This document shows positions 1 through 4,788 of a DNA stretch of 6,246 nucleotides, one piece after another. Source of the DNA: Pyrobaculum sp. (GTDB lineage Archaea; Thermoproteota; Thermoprotei; Thermoproteales; Thermoproteaceae); NCBI GenBank assembly GCA_009903905.1, contig WYEI01000129.1:1-6246 (forward strand), in the 5' to 3' direction. The notes beneath the pieces are model-generated. The model was not told the DNA's origin. It made no database searches and was given only the letters and a program-made list of their open reading frames with translations. Every line of letters begins with the position of its first letter. Position 1 is the stretch's first letter. Position numbers and translations under genes: made by a program.

Positions 1-15
1 CAACTCACAAACCAC

Positions 16-29
16 AAAAACTTAAAAAC
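16..29 (+). promoter_or_regulatory. TATA-like promoter of the tRNA 5' half
   Basis: The 14-nt string AAAAACTTAAAAAC is centred about 24 nt upstream of the first tRNA nucleotide (47), the normal archaeal TATA spacing for a leaderless tRNA transcript. The same 14 nt recur at 3843-3856 in front of the 3' half. A TAA at 23-25 closes a reading frame entering from outside the window (visible end NSQTTKT), so the box overlaps the end of an upstream gene, as it does at the second copy. Confidence 0.7.
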
Positions 30-46
30 GCGAGACAAAGAGACCC

Positions 47-78
47 TGGCCCGTAGCTCAGCCTGGATGGAGCGGCGG
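47..78 (+). tRNA. 5' half of split tRNA-Arg(GCG)
   Basis: The acceptor strand is TGGCCCG (47-53), followed by TA, D-stem GCTC (56-59), a D-loop with GG and A20, D-stem GAGC (70-73), G26 and the start of the anticodon stem GCGG (75-78). After G78 the sequence stops matching any tRNA. The missing part is at 3898-3943. Acceptor positions 2-7 pair with 3933-3938 and GCGG pairs with CCGT (3907-3910, one G-U). Position 1 is T and would face C72, a mismatch that related tRNAs with GGGCCCG would not have. Joined, the halves give anticodon loop CTGCGGA, anticodon GCG (Arg). A20 and C35 fit arginine identity. The half has its own promoter and a T-run stop. Split tRNAs are established in Nanoarchaeum equitans and Caldivirga maquilingensis; that this one is expressed and joined is inference. 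The alternative is a remnant of an interrupted gene. Confidence 0.82.
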
Positions 79-100
79 AGGAGTGGTTCCGCGGGGGGCC
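79..100 (+). other. Trailer of the tRNA 5' half, pairs with the 3'-half leader
   Basis: This intron-like tail contains GTTCCGCGGGG (86-96), perfectly complementary over 11 bp to CCCCGCGGAAC (3876-3886) in the 3'-half leader, and mostly G-C. A relaxed bulge-helix-bulge can be drawn. Bulges would be G77 G78 A79 and A3896 C3897 C3898, separated by 80-83 against 3899-3902 (three of four pairs, G81/G3901 mismatched). Cleavage after the second bulge base gives exactly the joint 78/3898 needed for the mature tRNA. A perfect symmetric motif is not present, and the outer helix is weak. Confidence 0.7.
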
Positions 101-107
101 GTTTTTT
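101..107 (+). terminator. T-run terminator of the 5' half
   Basis: GTTTTTT directly follows the trailer. A T-run is the usual archaeal transcription stop, so the 5' half probably ends here rather than reading through 3.8 kb to the 3' half. Confidence 0.6.
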
Positions 108-341
108 AGTTCACGCGTCTCGTCTTCTCCAGAGTTCTTACATAGTCGCCACGGTGTATGCCATCAGACCCTTTAGTTCTCTCACCCCTCCTCTGCTCTC
201 GTGTCGGCCACCCGGCTTTGACTAATACAACAAAATATGTAAAACGCCTGAGAAAGAAGCAGTTTAAGAAAGCGGGAAAAGAATTTTACAAAGACTCTTG
301 AGAACTAAGCCCACACGAGACGTAGATCCCCCCCAGAGGGG
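108..341. other. Non-coding stretch after the 5' half
   Basis: No ORF with a credible start is seen. On the minus strand a start-less frame of about 57 codons ends at about 110 and may be a gene remnant. TTAGTTCTC (173-181) and GAGAACTAA (300-308) are a 9-bp inverted repeat, and TCTCGTGT (197-204) with ACACGAGA (313-320) is another. Their order is interleaved rather than nested, so they do not form one simple hairpin. No promoter or RNA gene was recognised. Confidence 0.4.
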
Positions 342-689
342 CTAGAGCATCCTCACGTATTCTCTCGCCGCCGCGGCGTAGGCCAGCAGTCCCTTGGGGC
401 GGTGCACCTCTCTTACCTTACCCTCATATACTTCATATCTGCTGAAGGTCAGCTCCAGCCGCACCTCCCTCGCTACGCCGTTTTGGGCGCAAAAAGCCTT
501 CGGCGGGGTGAGGGAGAGGCACGCCTCCAACCCATCCCTCGCCACGTAAACCTCCACTGTATACGGGTGGAGGATGTTCATAGGTCTCTGCCTCGCCACC
601 TCCACCATCCATGGGAATTTGCGCATAACCTTGGCGATCTCAATTAGCCTCTCCCCCGAATGAGGTGCCCAAGCCCTAACCCACTCCAC
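342..689 (-). CDS. Hypothetical 115-aa protein
   Basis: I do not recognise this family. The frame starts at GTG (687-689, minus strand), with an in-frame stop four codons upstream and no other start between, and ends at TAG (342-344). The protein is mixed hydrophilic with Arg, Val and Glu, has no membrane segment or signal peptide, and has a C-terminal segment rich in Ala, Tyr and Arg. A TATA-like GTTTAAAAAC on the minus strand lies about 55 nt upstream of the start, implying a short 5' UTR. The gene is divergent from the PaREP2b gene, sharing an intergenic region of about 67 bp, and sits inside the interval separating the two tRNA halves. Normal length, a plausible promoter and an amino-acid composition like the neighbours support it as real. 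The overlapping plus-strand frame (402-647) looks like its shadow. Confidence 0.6.
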   Translation of the reverse strand: MEWVRAWAPHSGERLIEIAKVMRKFPWMVEVARQRPMNILHPYTVEVYVARDGLEACLSLTPPKAFCAQNGVAREVRLELTFSRYEVYEGKVREVHRPKGLLAYAAAAREYVRML

Positions 690-740
690 GCCGAATGTCT
701 ACAGCAGGTATTTCCTAAGCTTTTTTCTTTGCGTATAGTT

Positions 741-750
741 GTTTTTAAAC
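741..750 (-). promoter_or_regulatory. TATA-like box of the divergent 115-aa gene
   Basis: GTTTTTAAAC on the plus strand reads GTTTAAAAAC on the minus strand, close to the crenarchaeal TATA consensus. The implied start near 718 leaves about 30 nt of 5' UTR before the GTG. It abuts the plus-strand ATG at 757. The T-rich run at 720-729 is better placed to serve as the PaREP2b promoter. Confidence 0.45.
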
Positions 751-756
751 TGGTGC

Positions 757-3700
757 ATGGAAATGTGGCGTAGATGTGGAGAAGCCGCCTCAGCCCGGCT
801 CTCGGCGGCGCCGTACTCCGTGTATCACAGGCTGTATTCAGAGGCCGTTGTTACCTCCGTCGCCTCGGCTGTTGCCCTCGCCGAGGCGGGGCAGTTCAAG
901 AAGGCTGCCCAGTACCTGCAGAAGGCGGCCAAGTCACTTTACGAAGCGGCTAAAGAAATATTTGAGCATGTAAAGGTAGCAGTCCAGCGCCTCGTGGAGC
1001 TGTTTGTGGAAGCCGTCGCACAGGTGTTGGCTTTGGTGGATGAACACAAGGCCTATCTCTTCTTGATGGCGGCTGGGGTGGTTGCGCTAAGCATTGCGTT
1101 GAACCTGTGTGGCGCGATTGAGCTTGAGAAGCTGGCATACGCCGCCTCTGCGGCGCCGTTTGTGGCGGCTGGCGTTAAGGTGGATGAGAGAAGGGTTGCC
1201 GAGGTGGTTCGGCTGGTTGAAGGCGCCTTGGGCGGGGCGCTGGCGCCGGGCGGCGGAGGCGTGTCGGCTGAGGTGGAGAGGTGGCTGGCGGGGCTGGAGA
1301 GGAGGGAGGTTAAAACCGCGGTGGCTAGAGCCGCCGGGGAACTTGAGAAGTGGCTTAAGGCGGTAAAAAGCGGGAGATATGCCGACTACTCCTCCGGCCG
1401 CGCCGCGAGGATATGCGCCGAGGGGGTCTGCGCCGTGAAGACGCGGAGGTGGACCTTCTACTTCAGACCGGTGAAGGTGGAGACGCGGAGCGGAGAGGTT
1501 AAAGAAAGGTGGATAGTCGCCAGAAGCCCTGAGGAGCTTGAGACTTGGCTTTCTGGGGCCGCCTACGTGGCTCCGGCGTTGTTCTTCGCCGGCGGCGGGG
1601 TGGAGCTCCGCGTTGTTGCCGTCTCCGAGGCCGTGGTTGCGGAGGTTGGGAGGCGGCTGGAGGCGGTTAGAGGAGCCGGCGGCGTCCACTACGACGCCCT
1701 GGCCGCCTCGGCCAGACGCGGAGTCTTGGCGGCGGCTAAAGTGGGCGACGTGGCGAGGCTGTGGAAGGCGTATGTAGACGGGGTGGAGTCTTACTTGACC
1801 GACTCAGCCAAGCGGGAGGAGCTTAGGCGAGAGGCGGAGAGGTGGATAAAGACGCTGAGGCTGAACACGACGGCGGAGGAGGCAGTGGCGAGAGGCTTGG
1901 AGATGCTGAAGGCGTTGCGAGACACTGGGCTCTTCGACGCGTTGAGGGCGATGGCCCAGCGGCTTGGGGAGTCCGGCGTGGAGACTGTGGAGAAGATGCT
2001 GGAGGCGCTGGAGAGCGGAGAGTTCTGGCTAGAGACGACGCCTACGGGCAAGGCGATAAAGATCTGCGGAGAGAGGTGCGTCTCTGTTGAGGAACACGGT
2101 GTGTATGCTATAGCTCTTGAGGTGCCCTCGGTAGAGGTGCAGATTCCGCGCCTTCTGCCGGAGGAATACGTCAAACGCCTCCACATCGGCTGGCTGGCGT
2201 CAGACGAATCACGTAATCCACGAGGCTTCGCAGTAATGGGTACAACACAGCTTTGGCAACTTTACGCATGGCTCATCACGAAGTCAGGGAGAATAAGAAT
2301 ACTCACACAGAATTTGGTACTAAAGAGGAGAGGAGTTTCGATAAAATTATTTGTATTTCCAAGAGATTTACGGCTGGTTAGCGGAGGTTCAACGCTGTCC
2401 GTAGCGGAAAATGGGCGAGTGATTTACCAGATGCCGCTGGAGGCCCGGGACATCAAGGCTTCTATGATTAAGCTTGTCCTTGAGCATCTCGACGCCGGGG
2501 ATCCTTTGCCGCTGGTGGCGTATTACCTTGGCGACGGCGCAGTGGAGAGAGGCAACCTAGTGATATCTGTATCAAGAAAACGGATGCACCTCTTTGAGGG
2601 GAGGGGAGATGTTAGCGTTGATGTAAAGCGGAAAATGGTCGTCTTTCGGCTTGCCCCCGAGCTGTATGCTAGGGCTGTGGCGGAGTTGTATCTTTTTGGT
2701 GTTGGCGTGTTGTTTGACGTTCTTCATTCCCACAAGTGGCTTGCGTTTAAGAGGCTGGCGGCGGGGAGCCTCGCCGGGTTCCAGCTGGCCGGCCGATACG
2801 TAAAGCTGTCCTCGGCCAAGGGCCTGAGGGGCAGAGTGCTATTTAGGACTAAGGGGGAGGCGGAGAGATACGCAGAGGCGGCGCGGAGAGAGCTGGAGAA
2901 ACTAGGCATAGACGCCGCGCCCGAGGTTGTTGCCTCGGGCGTATATTACCAGGTGGTATTCGACGAAAAAACGTTGACGCGGCTGGCGGAGGTAGACGAA
3001 GCCGTAAAACAAGCCATCGAGAGACTGGAAGCTCTCTCTGCGCCGCGCATCGCCGCCAAGTCCATAGTTGCAACGAGGTTAAATGCAAAACCCGAGAGGC
3101 TGGTCAGGCCGAAAATCGAGGCAAGACACGAAGAGAGGCCTAGGGAGAGACTTGACCGGTCAGTCAAGCCGAAAGCCGTGGCGAAGCGCGAAGAGCTACC
3201 TAGGCCGAAAACCGCGACGCCAAAAGCCGTGGACAAGATCGCGTTTAAGCTCGTAGATGGTGTTGCGGTGATGAAGCTGAGGCTGACGTATGTGATGAAA
3301 GAGGGCAGGAAGATGCCCACTGTAAATGCCGTGGCGCGGTTTTCTGTGTTGGAGGAGGCTGAGAAGTTTAGACGCCGGCTTAGGCTCTCCGGCATAAACG
3401 CCTCAGTAATAAGCAAAGGCGCCTCCAGCTTCGAGGTGGCGGTGCCGAAAGACGAGCTAGAAAAGCTTACGCCAAAGGAGAAAGAAGCCATAAAGCAGTA
3501 CCTTGAACACGTGACGCAGACCGGAGACGAAGAGAAGAAAAAGGCGGCAGAAGAGGCGCTACACCGCTTCCACTCCGGCGCCAAGGCGGTCAACATCGGC
3601 GGAGTCAGACTCCGGCTTGTCTTTAAGGCAGACAGACCTCCAAGAGCCGAGAAATACGGCAACCCACAGCTAATTACGGAGATAAAGACGGCGCTGGAAA

Positions 3701-3852
3701 ACAAGCTGAGAGAAATGCTGGGAGACGAGTACGAACAGTGGAGAGACCACGTAAAAATCACCGAAGGGGGAAGACGCCTAATAATAACACATCAACTGCT
3801 CCAAAGACTCGCGCAAAACCCCAACACCACCAAACTAAACGAAAAAACTTAA
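757..3852 (+). CDS. PaREP2b family protein, 1031 aa
   Basis: The call rests on the core LHIGWLASDE plus AVMGTTQLWQLYAW (about residues 476-505), which matches the second copy at the window end and the PaREP2b family as I know it. That family has no established function. I chose ATG 757 over TTG 739 because the latter lies in the TATA-like region; ATG 763 is also possible. Layout: an N-terminal Ala-rich helical part; one likely membrane segment at about 99-120; a long helical region to about 440; the core; and LVAYYLGDGAV near 587-597. LASDE and YLGDG lie about 108 residues apart, a spacing typical of the two LAGLIDADG motifs of homing endonucleases. After that come two similar segments of about 60 aa (near 690-755 and 850-910), separated by a basic Pro/Arg/Lys-rich linker (about 774-826). 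The TAA stop overlaps the promoter of the tRNA 3' half. Bases 2200-2420 are markedly more AT-rich than the rest. Nuclease activity is inference. Confidence 0.88.
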   Translation: MEMWRRCGEAASARLSAAPYSVYHRLYSEAVVTSVASAVALAEAGQFKKAAQYLQKAAKSLYEAAKEIFEHVKVAVQRLVELFVEAVAQVLALVDEHKAYLFLMAAGVVALSIALNLCGAIELEKLAYAASAAPFVAAGVKVDERRVAEVVRLVEGALGGALAPGGGGVSAEVERWLAGLERREVKTAVARAAGELEKWLKAVKSGRYADYSSGRAARICAEGVCAVKTRRWTFYFRPVKVETRSGEVKERWIVARSPEELETWLSGAAYVAPALFFAGGGVELRVVAVSEAVVAEVGRRLEAVRGAGGVHYDALAASARRGVLAAAKVGDVARLWKAYVDGVESYLTDSAKREELRREAERWIKTLRLNTTAEEAVARGLEMLKALRDTGLFDALRAMAQRLGESGVETVEKMLEALESGEFWLETTPTGKAIKICGERCVSVEEHGVYAIALEVPSVEVQIPRLLPEEYVKRLHIGWLASDESRNPRGFAVMGTTQLWQLYAWLITKSGRIRILTQNLVLKRRGVSIKLFVFPRDLRLVSGGSTLSVAENGRVIYQMPLEARDIKASMIKLVLEHLDAGDPLPLVAYYLGDGAVERGNLVISVSRKRMHLFEGRGDVSVDVKRKMVVFRLAPELYARAVAELYLFGVGVLFDVLHSHKWLAFKRLAAGSLAGFQLAGRYVKLSSAKGLRGRVLFRTKGEAERYAEAARRELEKLGIDAAPEVVASGVYYQVVFDEKTLTRLAEVDEAVKQAIERLEALSAPRIAAKSIVATRLNAKPERLVRPKIEARHEERPRERLDRSVKPKAVAKREELPRPKTATPKAVDKIAFKLVDGVAVMKLRLTYVMKEGRKMPTVNAVARFSVLEEAEKFRRRLRLSGINASVISKGASSFEVAVPKDELEKLTPKEKEAIKQYLEHVTQTGDEEKKKAAEEALHRFHSGAKAVNIGGVRLRLVFKADRPPRAEKYGNPQLITEIKTALENKLREMLGDEYEQWRDHVKITEGGRRLIITHQLLQRLAQNPNTTKLNEKT

Positions 3853-3856
3853 AAAC
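3843..3856 (+). promoter_or_regulatory. TATA-like promoter of the tRNA 3' half
   Basis: This is the same 14 nt, AAAAACTTAAAAAC, as at 16-29. It includes the PaREP2b stop codon TAA (3850-3852). Transcription about 25 nt downstream would begin near 3875, exactly at the start of the CCCCGCGGAAC leader segment that pairs with the 5' half. Confidence 0.65.
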
Positions 3857-3875
3857 ACACAAAAACAAAAACGCA

Positions 3876-3897
3876 CCCCGCGGAACATTGCGCCGAC
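3876..3897 (+). other. Leader of the tRNA 3' half, pairs with the 5'-half trailer
   Basis: CCCCGCGGAAC (3876-3886) is the exact reverse complement of 86-96. The rest, ATTGCGCCGAC (3887-3897), leads to the splice joint. GCC at 3893-3895 can extend pairing with TGG at 84-86 in an alternative register. The leader is not tRNA-like and would be removed on joining. Confidence 0.7.
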
Positions 3898-3943
3898 CCT
3901 GCGGAGCCGTAGGTCGTGGGTTCGAATCCCACCGGGCCCGCCA
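3898..3943 (+). tRNA. 3' half of split tRNA-Arg(GCG)
   Basis: It begins with C31 (3898), then anticodon loop CTGCGGA (3899-3905, U33 present, anticodon GCG at 3901-3903) and anticodon-stem strand GCCGT (3906-3910). The variable loop is AGGTC and the T-arm is GTGGG / TTCGAAT / CCCAC (3916-3932). The acceptor strand CGGGCCC (3933-3939), discriminator G and encoded CCA (3941-3943) complete it. The 5' part of the tRNA is absent immediately upstream, where an AT-rich promoter and the end of PaREP2b stand instead, but it is found at 47-78. With it the product is 78 nt including CCA, a complete class I tRNA decoding CGC and CGU arginine codons. The T-loop and acceptor are intact, so this half does not look decayed. 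Whether a second, unsplit Arg(GCG) gene exists elsewhere cannot be seen here. Confidence 0.85.
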
Positions 3944-3971
3944 GTTTCATCTCTCCTTTGCTAGGGCGAAA

Positions 3972-3981
3972 AGATTAATTT
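3972..3981 (+). promoter_or_regulatory. TATA-like box of the PaREP1 gene
   Basis: AGATTAATTT is centred about 23-25 nt upstream of the GTG at 4000, which suggests a leaderless transcript beginning at or next to the start codon. Confidence 0.5.
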
Positions 3982-3999
3982 GGTGAAGACTAGATAACC

Positions 4000-4467
4000 G
4001 TGGCTATTGTGATTTCGCCCGTGGTGGCGGAGGCTTTGCAGAAAGTTGCCGGGGGTAGAGATGTCGAGGAGTTTCTAGCGGAGCTTATCGCGGAGCGGTT
4101 AGATCCCCCGGAGAGGGCTGAGCTCTATCTACGTCTCTTCGAGAAATTTTTCAAAGAGGCCGAGGAGCTCTATGAGAGGGGCGACTTTGTGCAGGCTGGG
4201 GAGAAGTACTGGGGGGCCGTGACGGCGTTGTTAAACGCGTTGGCTGAGAAGAGGGGGTGGCCGCACTACAGTCATAGGGACTACGCAGTGGCGGTGGAGA
4301 GGCTGTACAACGCGACCGGCGACAAAGAGCTTGTGGTAGGCTTCAGCCTTGCGGAGAGGTTGCATTCAAATATCTACCACAACTTCCTTTCGCCGCAGGG
4401 CTTTCAACTACACAGAGAGGCCGTACTCACGCTCATCCAGAAACTCAAGAAGCTTACGACGGGCTGA
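4000..4467 (+). CDS. PaREP1 family (HEPN-like) protein, 155 aa
   Basis: The sequence matches the PaREP1/PaREP8 family in length and in the run of helices AEELYERGDFVQAGEKYWGA, then HYSHRDYAVAVERLY, then RLHSNIYHNF. This family is thought to belong to the HEPN-type helical-bundle superfamily. R120 and H127, in RLHSNIYH, fit the R-x(4-6)-H signature of HEPN ribonucleases, so RNA cleavage is possible but not shown. The first about 35 residues (ISPVVAEALQKVAGGRDVEEFLAELIAERL) resemble the helical part of small DNA-binding antitoxin-like proteins; that is an impression, not a match. Start: GTG at 4000, supported by the TATA box spacing; GTG 4009 is the alternative. The gene stands 56 nt downstream of the tRNA 3' half, has no co-directional partner close by, and ends 32 nt before the orphan tRNA fragment on the other strand. 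Confidence 0.85.
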   Translation: MAIVISPVVAEALQKVAGGRDVEEFLAELIAERLDPPERAELYLRLFEKFFKEAEELYERGDFVQAGEKYWGAVTALLNALAEKRGWPHYSHRDYAVAVERLYNATGDKELVVGFSLAERLHSNIYHNFLSPQGFQLHREAVLTLIQKLKKLTTG

Positions 4468-4499
4468 CGAGCGTAGAGCTGACTGCTGATGAGAATTAG

Positions 4500-4544
4500 T
4501 GGTGTCCCGGCCGGGGTTCGAACCCAGGACCTGGGTTGTTTGAG
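4500..4544 (-). tRNA. Orphan tRNA 3' half (fragment)
   Basis: On the minus strand the sequence reads: possible anticodon-loop CTCAAAC, AACCC (4533-4537), variable loop AGGTC, T-arm CTGGG / TTCGAAC / CCCGG (one G-U pair), acceptor strand CCGGGAC, discriminator A and CCA (4500-4502). The required 5' partner would carry GTCCCGG, a D-arm and GGGTT; none of this occurs upstream on that strand or anywhere in the window. Taken literally the loop gives anticodon CAA (Leu), but archaeal tRNA-Leu has a long variable arm, so the tRNA part may begin only near position 39. No TATA box is seen upstream on the minus strand. It could be a second split-tRNA 3' half or, more likely, the tRNA-derived end left by an integrated element. 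Confidence 0.65.
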
Positions 4545-4568
4545 TCATGCAGGCATAGGGGGAATTGT

Positions 4569-4594
4569 CCTCTGCCGCCGGGGGCGGCCAGAGG
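4569..4594. repeat. GC-rich hairpin beside the orphan tRNA half
   Basis: CCTCT and GCCGCC (4569-4579) pair with GGCGGC and AGAGG (4583-4594) around a GGG loop, with one bulged C (4589): 11 bp. It lies 25 nt upstream of the minus-strand tRNA fragment, in the place a leader would occupy. The surrounding stretch 4595-4676 shows nothing recognisable. Confidence 0.6.
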
Positions 4595-4676
4595 CTACAG
4601 CCATCTGGCTTCGTCTTGTTGGGCCTCACCATCATTAGGCGAGCATTGACGGCGTCACAAAAAACGTTGAACTGAT

Positions 4677-4746
4677 GCCTGCAGGTTTTTCCTTACAGGT
4701 GTAATTATCTCTGTGAGTCAAGACCTGTAAGGCAACACCGGCAGGC
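4677..4746. repeat. Nested inverted repeat / structured element A
   Basis: The outer arms are GCCTGC (4677-4682) and GCAGGC (4741-4746). The inner arms CCTTACAGGT (4691-4700) and ACCTGTAAGG (4723-4732) are a perfect 10-bp inverted repeat with a 22-nt loop. Outer and inner stems are separated by 8 nt on both sides, giving a symmetric internal loop, the pattern of a folded RNA or a hairpin-ended mobile element. ACAGGTGTAATTA (4695-4707) recurs with one change in element B at 5422-5434. No coding potential was recognised. Confidence 0.6.
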
Positions 4747-4788
4747 GCGTCACGCCGCAGTTCGCGCCGTCTTGCAAAACGGGCGTTA

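Noticed and set aside
110..285. Start-less minus-strand frame of about 57 codons ending ...GDYVRTLEKTRRVN
   Set aside because: It has no ATG, GTG or TTG and no recognised homology; at most a gene remnant.
1087..1689. Long minus-strand frame (200 codons) and others opposite PaREP2b, including 2946-3761
   Set aside because: They lie antisense to a well-supported gene, with Pro/Ser/Arg/Leu-rich translations typical of shadows in GC-rich DNA.
47..3943. Simple integrase insertion into a tRNA gene
   Set aside because: Integrases normally keep a complete tRNA at one end and leave a 3' copy at the other. Here each side has only one non-overlapping half, and no integrase gene is present.
3738..3986. 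Plus-strand 82-codon frame across the tRNA 3' half
   Set aside because: It reads through the PaREP2b end, the promoter and the tRNA; the translation is low-complexity and tRNA-derived.
4464..4500. C/D box sRNA suggested by CTGACGA, CTGA and CTGATGA after PaREP1
   Set aside because: The guide spacing is too short and no terminal D box follows before the tRNA fragment.
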